Assembly (NCBI GenBank): GCA_013811855.1
Contig: JACCUL010000181.1
Location: 1 to 13,732 of the forward strand
DNA from: Acidimicrobiia bacterium
GTDB taxonomy: Bacteria > Actinomycetota > Acidimicrobiia > Acidimicrobiales > Ilumatobacteraceae
Length of the DNA: 13,732 nt
Reading direction: 5' to 3'
Translations under genes and position numbers: made by a program
Notes under the pieces: generated by a model
What the model was told of the DNA's origin: nothing
The model's input: only the letters and a program-made list of their open reading frames with translations
The model's database searches: none
Shown here: positions 1-6,970 of the stretch, in pieces
Layout: each line of letters starts with the position of its first letter
Numbering within the stretch: the stretch's first letter is position 1

Positions 1-520
1 CACCGAGCCCGCCCACCGGGCCGCGCTGGTCGCCGCGGCGACCGCCGGCGGCCACCGCATCGACGTTCTCGTCAACAATGCCGGCGGGCTCGGCCCGTCG
101 CCCCGGCCGGCGCTCGCCGACTTCCCGCTCGACGCGCTCGCCGACCTGTTCGAGGTGAACGTCGTCGCCCCGCTCGGCCTCGTGCAGCAGGCCCTGCCGA
201 GCCTCGTCGCCGCCGGCGGCACCATCGTCAACGTCACCTCGGACGCCGGCGTCGAGCCGTACGAGGGGTGGGGCGGCTACGGCGCCACGAAGGCCGCGCT
301 CGATCACCTCGGCCGCATCCTCGCCGCCGAGCACCCGGAGCTGCGGGTGCTGACGATCGACCCCGGTGACATGCGCACGAAGATGCACCAGGACGCCTTT
401 CCCGGCGAGGACATCAGCGACCGCCCGCGGCCCGACGAAAGCGTGCCGGGCCTGCTGCGGCTCCTCGAGAGCGACGTCCCGAGCGGCCGCTACCGCGTTG
501 CATACGTGGACGCGATGTGA
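1..520 (+). CDS. Short-chain dehydrogenase/reductase (SDR), 5'-truncated by window edge
   Basis: The reading frame enters at base 2 and leaves 172 residues before TGA 518-520. Classical SDR marks are in order: VLVNNAGG at about residues 22-29 of the fragment (the NNAG motif after strand 4), a catalytic Ser in NVTSDAG near residue 80, and YGATK with catalytic Tyr93 and Lys97, followed by a DPGDMRT segment equivalent to the usual PG motif. Families of this type are about 230-250 residues, so roughly 60-70 residues including the TGxxxGxG cofactor-binding turn lie upstream. It should be a cytosolic NAD(P)-dependent oxidoreductase; the substrate cannot be inferred. The stop overlaps the start of the QueA-like gene, so the two are probably co-translated and the substrate may belong to that gene's pathway. 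The promoter lies outside the window. Confidence 0.9.
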   Translation, partial: TEPAHRAALVAAATAGGHRIDVLVNNAGGLGPSPRPALADFPLDALADLFEVNVVAPLGLVQQALPSLVAAGGTIVNVTSDAGVEPYEGWGGYGATKAALDHLGRILAAEHPELRVLTIDPGDMRTKMHQDAFPGEDISDRPRPDESVPGLLRLLESDVPSGRYRVAYVDAM

Positions 521-1617
521 TGAGCGTCGCCGTCGAGCCGTTCCGGCTCGATCGCTTCGAGCTGCCCCCCGAGCTCGAAGCGACCGAGCCGCCCGAGCTG
601 GCCCTCGGCCGGCGCGACGCCGTGCGGATGATGGTGTCCGTCGGGACCCGGCCGCCACGACACTCGATCGCCAGGGACCTGGCCCACTGGCTGGCGCCGG
701 GCGACCTCGTTGTCGTCAACACGTCGGCGACGATCCCGGCCGCCGTCGACGCCACCTTGGCCGACGGCTCGCCCGTCGTCGTCCACCTCTCGACCGAGCT
801 GCCGACGGGGCTCCACCTCGTCGAGGTGCGCTGCCCGGCCGGCGCCGGCACCACCAGCCCCGACCTCGAAGATCTCACAGGCGCCACGCTGCGCCTGGCC
901 GGCGGTGGGGCCGTGCACCTGCTCGGGCGCATGCCCGGCTCGATCCGGCTCTGGGTCGCCACGCTCGAGCTCGCCGAGCCGTTGCTCGATCACCTCGATC
1001 GCCACGGTCGCCCGATCCGCTACCGGTACGTGCCCGCCGACTGGCCACTCGAGGCGTACACGAACAGCTTTGCCCGCGAGCCGGGCTCGGCCGAGATGCC
1101 GTCGGCCGGGCGGGCGCTGACCGCCGACGTCGTCACCGATCTCGTCGCCAACGGCGTCGTCGTCGCCCCGATCGTGCTGCACACAGGCGTCGCCTCGCTC
1201 GAAGCGCACGAGCGGCCGTACCCCGAGCGCTATCGCATCCCACCGGCGACGGCGCGGCTGGTCAACGCCACCCGCGCCGAAGGCAGCCTCGTCGTCGCCG
1301 TCGGCACCACCGTCGTCCGGGCGCTCGAGACGGTGGCCGACGAACGGGGCACCGTCCATCCAGGATCGGGTTGGACCGAGCTCGTCGTCACGCCCGAGCG
1401 CGGCACTCGCGTCGTCGACGGGCTGCTGACCGGCTGGCACGAACCCGAGGCCAGCCACCTCCAACTGCTCGAGGCGGTCGCCGGCCGGCGGGCCCTGGAG
1501 CTGGCCTATGCCGAGGCGCTGACCTCCGGCTACCACTGGCACGAGTTCGGGGACGTGCATCTCCTGCTCCCGGAGCGCCATGATCCGGTCGTGCGTAACC
1601 CCCACGGTGTCGCGTGA
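520..1617 (+). CDS. Divergent QueA-like protein (SAM:tRNA ribosyltransferase-isomerase family)
   Basis: 365 residues from ATG 520; a GTG at 517 (GTGA overlap with the SDR stop) would add one residue and fits the junction style of this window. QueA transfers and rearranges the ribosyl part of SAM onto 7-aminomethyl-7-deazaguanine in tRNA. Family landmarks are present along the whole length: DRFELPPEL (11-19), RRDAVRMMV (31-39), GDLVVVN (61-67), GSAEMPSAGRALT (189-201) where QueA has GSVAAPTAGLHFT, VGTTVVRALE (261-270), LLTGWHEPEASHL (302-314) where QueA has TNFHLPKSTLL, and YHWHEFGDVHLLL (338-350). Several positions strongly conserved in true QueA are changed: FNDTRVIPAR reads VNTSATIPAA, YQTVYA reads YTNSFA, and the GLHFT and LHVGLGTF segments are rewritten. 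I therefore call the fold with confidence but not the reaction; it may act on another acceptor. It sits between an SDR and a SufR-like regulator, overlapping both. Confidence 0.85.
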   Translation: MSVAVEPFRLDRFELPPELEATEPPELALGRRDAVRMMVSVGTRPPRHSIARDLAHWLAPGDLVVVNTSATIPAAVDATLADGSPVVVHLSTELPTGLHLVEVRCPAGAGTTSPDLEDLTGATLRLAGGGAVHLLGRMPGSIRLWVATLELAEPLLDHLDRHGRPIRYRYVPADWPLEAYTNSFAREPGSAEMPSAGRALTADVVTDLVANGVVVAPIVLHTGVASLEAHERPYPERYRIPPATARLVNATRAEGSLVVAVGTTVVRALETVADERGTVHPGSGWTELVVTPERGTRVVDGLLTGWHEPEASHLQLLEAVAGRRALELAYAEALTSGYHWHEFGDVHLLLPERHDPVVRNPHGVA

Positions 1618-2297
1618 GTGAGCCCGGCACGCCGGTGAGCGTGCCCCCACCCGTGACGGCGACGCAGCGCAGCGTGCTGTACGCCGTTCGACGCCGCGGC
1701 GAGGCGACGGTCGCCGACATCGCCGACGCCCTCGGCATCACGATCAGCGGCGCCCGCCAACACCTCCTCGCGCTCGTCGACGACGGGCTGCTGGAAGCGG
1801 GCGACGCGGCCCGGGCGCCGGGCCAGCAGGGCCGGCCCGAGCGGGCCTACAGCATCGCCGCGCCGGCCGAGTCCCTGTTCCCGCGGGCCTACGGCGAGCT
1901 GACCAACCAGCTGCTCGGTTTCCTACCGGCCGCCGCCGTCAACGACGCCTTCCAGTCCCGCCGGGACGTCCGAATCGAAGCGGCGCGGGCCCGTCTGGCG
2001 ACGAAGCGCACCTTCGACGCCAAGGTCGACGAGCTCGCCCGCATCCTCGACCAGGACGGCTACCTCGCCGCCGTCGAACGCGACGCCGACGGCACGGTGC
2101 GCATCGTCGAACGCAACTGCGCTATCTTCGCCGTCGCCGGCGAGCACCCCCAGGCCTGCTCGACCGAGATCGAGTTCCTCCGCGCCGCCCTCCCCGAAGC
2201 CGACATCGACCGCCAGACCCACATGCTCGCCGGCGCCCACAGCTGCAGCTACGTGGTGAGGCGCCGCGACGTCCGGCGGGGCAGCCGAAGGGTGTAA
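1614..2297 (+). CDS. SufR-like winged-helix regulator with three-cysteine Fe-S signature
   Basis: 227 residues from GTG 1614, which overlaps the QueA-like stop by four bases (GTGA). An N-terminal winged helix-turn-helix covers about residues 17-82 (TVADIADALGITISGARQHL is the recognition region, then a wing with GRPERAYSI). The C-terminal half is a sensor domain with Cys169 (ERNCAIF), Cys182 (QACSTE) and Cys211 (HSCSYVV). The C-x12-C-x28-C layout matches the cluster-binding region of SufR, the Fe-S-dependent repressor of suf operons (COG2345-type). By analogy it would bind DNA depending on an Fe-S cluster and so sense iron or oxidative stress. No suf gene is nearby; its likely target is its own operon, but the promoter is outside the window. 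The basic tail after residue 214 overlaps the kinase gene on the other strand, tail to tail. Confidence 0.82.
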   Translation: MSEPGTPVSVPPPVTATQRSVLYAVRRRGEATVADIADALGITISGARQHLLALVDDGLLEAGDAARAPGQQGRPERAYSIAAPAESLFPRAYGELTNQLLGFLPAAAVNDAFQSRRDVRIEAARARLATKRTFDAKVDELARILDQDGYLAAVERDADGTVRIVERNCAIFAVAGEHPQACSTEIEFLRAALPEADIDRQTHMLAGAHSCSYVVRRRDVRRGSRRV

Positions 2298-3406
2298 CGG
2301 CATCCGGCACCGGCGTCGCTGGCCGACAGCTCGCCACCGTGCGCTTCGACGAACCCACGCGCGATGACGAGCCCCAGGCCCGATCGAGGATGGTCCGCCC
2401 CGGCCCGATCGGACCCGCCACACTCGTCGCTGATCACCACGATCGCGCCCGCGTCGTCGGCATCGACCACGATCTCGACCGATCCGCCGCGCGGCGTGGC
2501 CCGCACCGCATTGTCGAGCAGGTTGGTGAAGACGCGACTGATCTCGCGGGCAGCGAGCGGCACGGCAGCCGGCACCCTGCGGACGTTTCCGTGGACCCGC
2601 ACACCCTTGGACTCGGCGATGGGCTCGGCCGCCGCCAGTGCGTCGGAGACGAGATCGGGCAGCGACACCTCCTCCAGCTCCAGCTCGAGCTGCCCGGACT
2701 CCACGCGACTCAACTGGGCGAGGTCGTCCACAAGGCTCGTCAGGCGGTCCGTCTCCATCCGCAGTCGTCGGAGATGGCGCGCCACCTCGTCGTCGCCGAT
2801 GGGTCGGCCGTCCGACCGTTCCGCCAGCGCGTCGGTGATGGCGCTGATCCCGGCCAGCGGCGACCGCAGGTCATGGGAAACCCATGACACCAGCCGACGC
2901 TGTGCCCGCTCCGCCACCAGCCGGGCGGCCGCGCCCTCCAGCTCGTCACCGACACCCGCGAGCTCGTGGATCTCGACCGGCACGGGAACGTGACCGTCGT
3001 GGCGACCGACATGGCGGGCCGCGTCCTCGAGCAACTCGGCCGCCCGCATCAGACGCGCCGCGAGCGCCATGCCGGTGACGATGCCGACCGTGGCGGCCAC
3101 GGCGATGGACACGCCCAGTGCCACCAGCTCGTCACCCGAGAAGGACATGGTGATCGAGGCGGTCAGGGCGCCGGCCGCAGCCGCACCGACGGCGGTGAGC
3201 GTCACCGCCGTCTGCTGCTGGGCGAACGATCGGTGGCGAAGTCGGTCGAGGAGCGCCGCGCCGGTGCCGCCGACGGCGAGCGCGGCGCCGCCCGGTACCA
3301 GTGACAAGGTGATCGCGTCACGGCCACCCTGCCCCGCCACGAGCATCGCGATGGTCGACAGCGCGATGACGACACCGGTGATCGCAAGTACCCGCCGTGT
3401 CGTCAC
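2249..3406 (-). CDS. Membrane histidine kinase of a two-component system
   Basis: 385 residues from GTG at 3406-3404, overlapping the response-regulator stop (TGA 3405-3403) as GTGA; another in-frame GTG at 3418 is possible. Four hydrophobic segments at about 8-25, 31-52, 66-86 and 92-116 form a membrane domain with almost no extracytoplasmic loop, so the signal may be sensed in or near the membrane. A HAMP-like linker follows (about 117-170), then the dimerisation helix with the phospho-acceptor His178 in SWVSHDLRSPLAG, and the HATPase domain with N box RVFTNLLDNAVRATP (291-305), G1 ISDECGGSD (325-333) and G2 SGLGLVIARG (342-351). Only about ten residues separate G1 and G2 and no F box is visible, so the ATP lid is unusually short. 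It should phosphorylate the response regulator encoded just upstream. Its 3' end overlaps the SufR-like gene by 49 bases. Confidence 0.92.
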   Translation of the reverse strand: MTTRRVLAITGVVIALSTIAMLVAGQGGRDAITLSLVPGGAALAVGGTGAALLDRLRHRSFAQQQTAVTLTAVGAAAAGALTASITMSFSGDELVALGVSIAVAATVGIVTGMALAARLMRAAELLEDAARHVGRHDGHVPVPVEIHELAGVGDELEGAAARLVAERAQRRLVSWVSHDLRSPLAGISAITDALAERSDGRPIGDDEVARHLRRLRMETDRLTSLVDDLAQLSRVESGQLELELEEVSLPDLVSDALAAAEPIAESKGVRVHGNVRRVPAAVPLAAREISRVFTNLLDNAVRATPRGGSVEIVVDADDAGAIVVISDECGGSDRAGADHPRSGLGLVIARGFVEAHGGELSASDAGAGCRYTLRLPRRTSRRLTT

Positions 3407-4134
3407 GGTTCGCGCCACGGGTCGAACGAGTACCCCACGCCCCACACCGTGACGATCAGCCGGGGTGTGGCCGGATCGTCCCCGATGCGCGCTCGGAGCC
3501 GGCCGACGTGCACCGTCACCGTCGCCGTGTCGCCGTACGTGAACCCCCACACACGCTCGAGGAGCTCCTCGCGCCGGAACACCTCACCGGGGTGGCGCAT
3601 GAGGAAGGCGAGGAGATCGAACTCGAGCGCCGTCATGGTGACCTCGCGCCCGTCGACCTCGACCCGCCGCTCCCGTTCGTGCACGGTCACTGGGCCGACG
3701 GTCAACGGCTCCCGATCGACGGTGTTGGGTGACCGGCGCCGCAGGACGGCGCGCACCCGCTCGACGAGTTCCACCGGGTGGAACGGCTTGGTGATGTAGT
3801 CGTCGGCCCCGGCTCGGAGCCCGGCGATCCGGTCCGCGTCGGCCGCCCGCGCCGTCAACGCGATGACCGGCGGATCGAGCTCGTGGCGGAGGTGGCGGAG
3901 CACCTCCATCCCGTCCATGGACGGCAGGGACAGATCGAGCACGACGAGGTCGGGCCGGCTGCGCATCGCCTTGGCCAGCGCCGTCACGCCGTCGGAGACG
4001 ATCTCGGGCGTGAACCCGGCGTGCGCCAAGTGGCGGGCGACCATCGAGCCGACGACGGGATCGTCCTCGACGACGAGGATCCGGGTCACCCGCGGAGAGA
4101 TGTAACGCGTTGCGAACAGATCTGCCGTTGCCAT
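3403..4134 (-). CDS. OmpR/PhoB-type response regulator
   Basis: 243 residues from ATG 4134, preceded by AGGGG seven bases upstream. An alternative GTG at 4089 would start three residues before ILVVEDD, nearer the usual N-terminus, so the first 15-16 residues are uncertain. The receiver domain (about 18-133) has the acidic pair E23/D24, the phospho-acceptor Asp67 in VVLDLSLP, Thr94 and Lys116 in DDYITKPF. A winged-helix DNA-binding domain of the OmpR/PhoB kind occupies about 144-238, with LTVGPVTVHERERRVEVDG, TALEFDLLAFLMRHPGEVF, VTVHVGRLRARIG and the closing TVWGVGYSF. The protein should be a cytoplasmic transcription factor phosphorylated by the kinase gene that overlaps its 3' end. Divergent from it, 90 bases away, is the secreted-protein gene, which is an obvious candidate target. 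Confidence 0.94.
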   Translation of the reverse strand: MATADLFATRYISPRVTRILVVEDDPVVGSMVARHLAHAGFTPEIVSDGVTALAKAMRSRPDLVVLDLSLPSMDGMEVLRHLRHELDPPVIALTARAADADRIAGLRAGADDYITKPFHPVELVERVRAVLRRRSPNTVDREPLTVGPVTVHERERRVEVDGREVTMTALEFDLLAFLMRHPGEVFRREELLERVWGFTYGDTATVTVHVGRLRARIGDDPATPRLIVTVWGVGYSFDPWREP

Positions 4135-4201
4135 GGATTCGCCCCTGTGTCCTGGGACCATCGGTTGCCTCGCGTGCACGAGACACAAACACAACAAGTC
4201 G

Positions 4202-4207
4202 ACAACA
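4202..4207 (+). promoter_or_regulatory. Direct repeat ACAACA (second copy; first at 4191-4196), possible response-regulator site
   Basis: ACAACA occurs at 4191-4196 and again at 4202-4207, start to start 11 bases, one helical turn. OmpR-family regulators commonly bind direct repeats spaced about 10-11 bases. The repeats lie just ahead of the ribosome-binding site of the secreted-protein gene, in the gap shared with the response-regulator gene. The role is an inference; the motif is short and the region is locally A/C-rich. Confidence 0.3.
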
Positions 4208-4210
4208 CTC

Positions 4211-4216
4211 GGAAGG
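4211..4216 (+). promoter_or_regulatory. Ribosome-binding site of the secreted-protein gene
   Basis: GGAAGG ends eight bases before ATG 4225. It decides the start of that gene, whose frame is open far upstream, and agrees with the signal peptide beginning at this ATG. Confidence 0.7.
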
Positions 4217-4224
4217 ACTCTCTC

Positions 4225-5460
4225 ATGAATCGACTCACACCGACCAAGACCATCGGCGCCGTCGGAGCCGCCACCGCAGCGGCGCTGGCGCTGGTCATCA
4301 GCTTCTCGGTCCTCCCGTCATCGGCCACGGACGACGTCCCCCCGCTGCCCCCGGAGTTCGGCGGCATCCCCGGACCCGACGTCGGCGCGGACGTCCCCGG
4401 CAGCTATTTCGGCCCGATGCCGTCCGAGGTCGACAAGAACCTGGTCGGTCCCGTGCAACTGCTGCGGTCCGGGACGATGGGCGCCGATGGCCTGTCGATC
4501 ACCCTGCCGCTCTACCGGGGGCAGATGAGCGACGGCCGGAACGTCTGGTACATCCTCACCGACACCACCGACCGTGCGAACGCCGACGGGCTGGGGCTGA
4601 ACTTCGCTTCGAAGTTGGCGTATGCGGATGTCGGTCGGGCGGCACGGAACGCACGGCTCGAAGCCGATGCCAGCCTCACGTTCCGCGGCGGCACCGTGGA
4701 CTTCTCGCCGGAGCGCAGCGTGGTGGCGGGTCCTCCCGACGCCCCGTTCCCGCCCACCGAGGCCCAACCCGGTTCCGTGGGTGACGAGAGGTACACGCCG
4801 CTCGTCAAGATCCGGAACCAACCGGGCACGCCGATCTACAACGCCCCCGTTGTGGCGTTCGACGTCGACGCCGACGAGATCTCGTTCTGCGAAGGTGACG
4901 TGGACTACTCGCTCGTGCACGATCGGGTGTTGAGCATCTGCCCGGACACGGGCGAGAACGGTGCGGGCACCGTCACCATCGCGCTCACGCCGATCTTCAG
5001 CTTCGCTCGACCTGCGGTGTACATGAGCACGGAAGCCTCAGATCCGATCGTCGCGGCGCTCGACAAGGGCACGTTCGCCCCGGCGCTCGGCGACATCGCC
5101 ACCGGGCGGGACGACAGCGCGTTCAGCGCGGTCGAACGCCTCTTCGTCACCGCGAACGGCCCGACCGGCGCGGACAACCCGCAGCGACAGGGGTTGGCGA
5201 GCGCGCTCGTCGATGAGCTGCCACCGCTGCACGTCGTCGGCGGGCTGCCCACCATCGCGCTCGACTACAGCCCGCTGTGGGATCTCAACCTCGGCGAGTG
5301 GACGCAGGAAGCGATCGACGCCGGGTACCGAGCCCGCGTGATCGACGAGTTCCAGGTCCTCGCGCTCGTGCGCGACGGATGGATCACGGGTCCGGACGGG
5401 GCCCCGTACGGATCGACCGGCATCGTGGTGAACTGCCCGATCGTCGCCCGGTTCCTGTAG
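4225..5460 (+). CDS. Secreted protein of unknown function, divergent from two-component system
   Basis: 411 residues from ATG 4225, chosen because of GGAAGG upstream and because the product then begins with a clean export signal: basic n-region (Arg3, Lys8), hydrophobic core about 11-30, likely cleavage after SSA (32-34). There is no lipobox cysteine and no further membrane segment or C-terminal anchor, so I expect a protein released outside the membrane. The mature part opens with a Pro/Gly-rich stretch (38-65), then a mixed alpha/beta-looking region containing VWYILTDTTD (107-116), FRGGTVDFSP (153-162), YNAPVVAFDV (205-214), YMSTEASDP (266-274), ERLFVTANG (304-312) and DYSPLWDLNLGEW (347-359). 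Cysteines are at 222, 239 and 404. I recognise no catalytic motif and cannot name the family. Divergence from a kinase/regulator pair suggests it is expressed under their control. Confidence 0.88.
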   Translation: MNRLTPTKTIGAVGAATAAALALVISFSVLPSSATDDVPPLPPEFGGIPGPDVGADVPGSYFGPMPSEVDKNLVGPVQLLRSGTMGADGLSITLPLYRGQMSDGRNVWYILTDTTDRANADGLGLNFASKLAYADVGRAARNARLEADASLTFRGGTVDFSPERSVVAGPPDAPFPPTEAQPGSVGDERYTPLVKIRNQPGTPIYNAPVVAFDVDADEISFCEGDVDYSLVHDRVLSICPDTGENGAGTVTIALTPIFSFARPAVYMSTEASDPIVAALDKGTFAPALGDIATGRDDSAFSAVERLFVTANGPTGADNPQRQGLASALVDELPPLHVVGGLPTIALDYSPLWDLNLGEWTQEAIDAGYRARVIDEFQVLALVRDGWITGPDGAPYGSTGIVVNCPIVARFL

Positions 5461-5473
5461 AACGGGAGTTTGG

Positions 5474-6970
5474 TCACCCCCGCGAGTAGTTCGGCGCCTC
5501 GTTGGTGATCTGGACGTCGTGGGGGTGGCTCTCGGCCCGGCCGGCGGTGGTGACGCGCATGAAGCGGGCGCCGGTGCGCAGCGACTCGAGAGTCGCCGCG
5601 CCGGCGTAGCCCATCCCGCTGCGCAGCCCGCCGACGAGCTGGTAGACGACCTCGCCGAGCGGCCCGGCGTAGGCGACGCGACCCTCGATGCCCTCGGGCA
5701 CGAGCTTGCCGGTAGGGGTCGTCCCGGCCCGCTGGCCGGTGGCGTAGCGGTCGGCGCCGAGGCCTTGCATGGCGCCGAGCGAGCCCATGCCGCGGTAGCT
5801 CTTGTACCGGCGACCCTCGAACAGCTCCATCTCACCAGGGCTCTCCTCGGTGCCGGCGAGGAGCGAGCCGAGCATCACGCACTCGGCCCCGGCGGCGATG
5901 GCCTTGACGATGTCGCCGGAGTACGTGATCCCGCCGTCGGCGATCACGGGGACGCCGCGCCGGCGAGCCTGCCGGGTGGTCAGCCAGATCGCCGAGAGTT
6001 GCGGCATGCCGGCGCCGCTGATGACCCGCGTCGTGCAGATCGACCCGGCCCCGACGCCGACCTTGATGGCGTCGGCGCCGGCGTCGGCGAGCGCATCGAC
6101 GCCCTCCTCCGTGACGACGTTGCCGGCGATCACCGGCAGGTCGCTCCAGCCGCCCTTGATCCGCTCGATGGCCTTGATCACGCCGGCCGAGTGGCCGTGC
6201 GCGGTGTCGATGGCCACGGCGTCGACATCCATCGCCACGAGCGCCTCGACCCGCTTCTCGACGTCGTCGCCGACGCCGACGGCGGCCGCCGCCCGCAGTC
6301 GCCCGGCGTCGTCCCGGCTGGCGTTGGGGAACTCCTGGCGCTTCTGGATGTCCTTGACCGTGATCAACCCGGCCAGCCGTCCGGCGTCGTCCACGAGGGG
6401 CAGCTTCTCGATGCGGTGGCGCTGCAGGATGGCCTTGGCCTCGTCGAGCGTGGTGCCGACCTTGGCCGTGACGAGGCCCTCGCTGGTCATGAACTCGGCG
6501 ATCGGCCGCTCGAAGTCCGGCGCCTCGCAGAAGCGGATGTCACGGTTGGTGAGGATGCCGACGAGCCGGTTGTCGGCGTCGGTGATCGGCACCCCCGAGA
6601 ACTTGAACCGGTGCATCAGCGCCTCGGCCTCGTGGAGCAGGGCGGTGGCGGCCAACGTGACGGGGTCGGTGATCATGCCGCTCTGGCTGCGCTTGACCTT
6701 CTGCACCTCGGCGGCCTGGGCGTCGATCGGCATGTTGCGGTGGATCACGCCGATGCCGCCGTGGCGGGCCATGGCGATGGCCGTGGCGGCCTCGGTGACC
6801 TTGTCCATCGCCGCCGAGACGAGCGGTACGGCGAGCGTGACGCCGGCGGCGAACGTGGCCGCCGTGTCGACGGCATCCGGCAACGTCTCCGAGTAGCCCG
6901 GCACGACGACGACGTCGTCGAACGTGAGGGCCTCGAAACGGTCGAAGAGCTCCTCGTTGGGGGATCTCAC
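5474..6970 (-). CDS. guaB: Inosine-5'-monophosphate dehydrogenase
   Basis: 498 residues, full length for the bacterial enzyme. It oxidises IMP to XMP with NAD+, the committed step to guanine nucleotides, in the cytosol. The TIM barrel starts with LTFDDVVVVPGYS (16-28), is interrupted by two CBS domains (about 95-210, e.g. SGVPITDADNRLVGILTNRDI and IEKLPLVDDAGRLAGLITVKDI), and resumes with DVDAVAIDTAHGHS (248-261). The catalytic loop GVGAGSICTTR places the nucleophile at Cys312; ADGGI (345-349) binds the IMP phosphate region; the flap is YRGMGSLGAM (392-401) with ADRY after it. The start is GTG 6970, overlapping the purN stop as GTGA, with AAAGGAG six bases upstream inside purN. Its stop is 13 bases from the convergent stop of the secreted-protein gene, with no hairpin terminator between. 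Confidence 0.98.
   Translation of the reverse strand: MRSPNEELFDRFEALTFDDVVVVPGYSETLPDAVDTAATFAAGVTLAVPLVSAAMDKVTEAATAIAMARHGGIGVIHRNMPIDAQAAEVQKVKRSQSGMITDPVTLAATALLHEAEALMHRFKFSGVPITDADNRLVGILTNRDIRFCEAPDFERPIAEFMTSEGLVTAKVGTTLDEAKAILQRHRIEKLPLVDDAGRLAGLITVKDIQKRQEFPNASRDDAGRLRAAAAVGVGDDVEKRVEALVAMDVDAVAIDTAHGHSAGVIKAIERIKGGWSDLPVIAGNVVTEEGVDALADAGADAIKVGVGAGSICTTRVISGAGMPQLSAIWLTTRQARRRGVPVIADGGITYSGDIVKAIAAGAECVMLGSLLAGTEESPGEMELFEGRRYKSYRGMGSLGAMQGLGADRYATGQRAGTTPTGKLVPEGIEGRVAYAGPLGEVVYQLVGGLRSGMGYAGAATLESLRTGARFMRVTTAGRAESHPHDVQITNEAPNYSRG

Noticed and set aside
520..1617. Calling the gene queA and inferring queuosine synthesis
   Set aside because: Key motifs are altered and no partner genes are in the window, so only family membership is supported.
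490..1650. Long open frame on the minus strand opposite the QueA-like gene (386 codons)
   Set aside because: It is the shadow typical of high-G+C genes; the plus-strand frame has family motifs over its whole length, and the antisense product shows none.
3407..3550. Earlier start for the histidine kinase inside the response-regulator gene
   Set aside because: The added residues are shadow translation of the regulator's DNA-binding domain; GTG 3406 gives the GTGA junction seen elsewhere in the window.
5461..5473. Terminator between the convergent secreted-protein and guaB genes
   Set aside because: Thirteen bases with no inverted repeat cannot form one.
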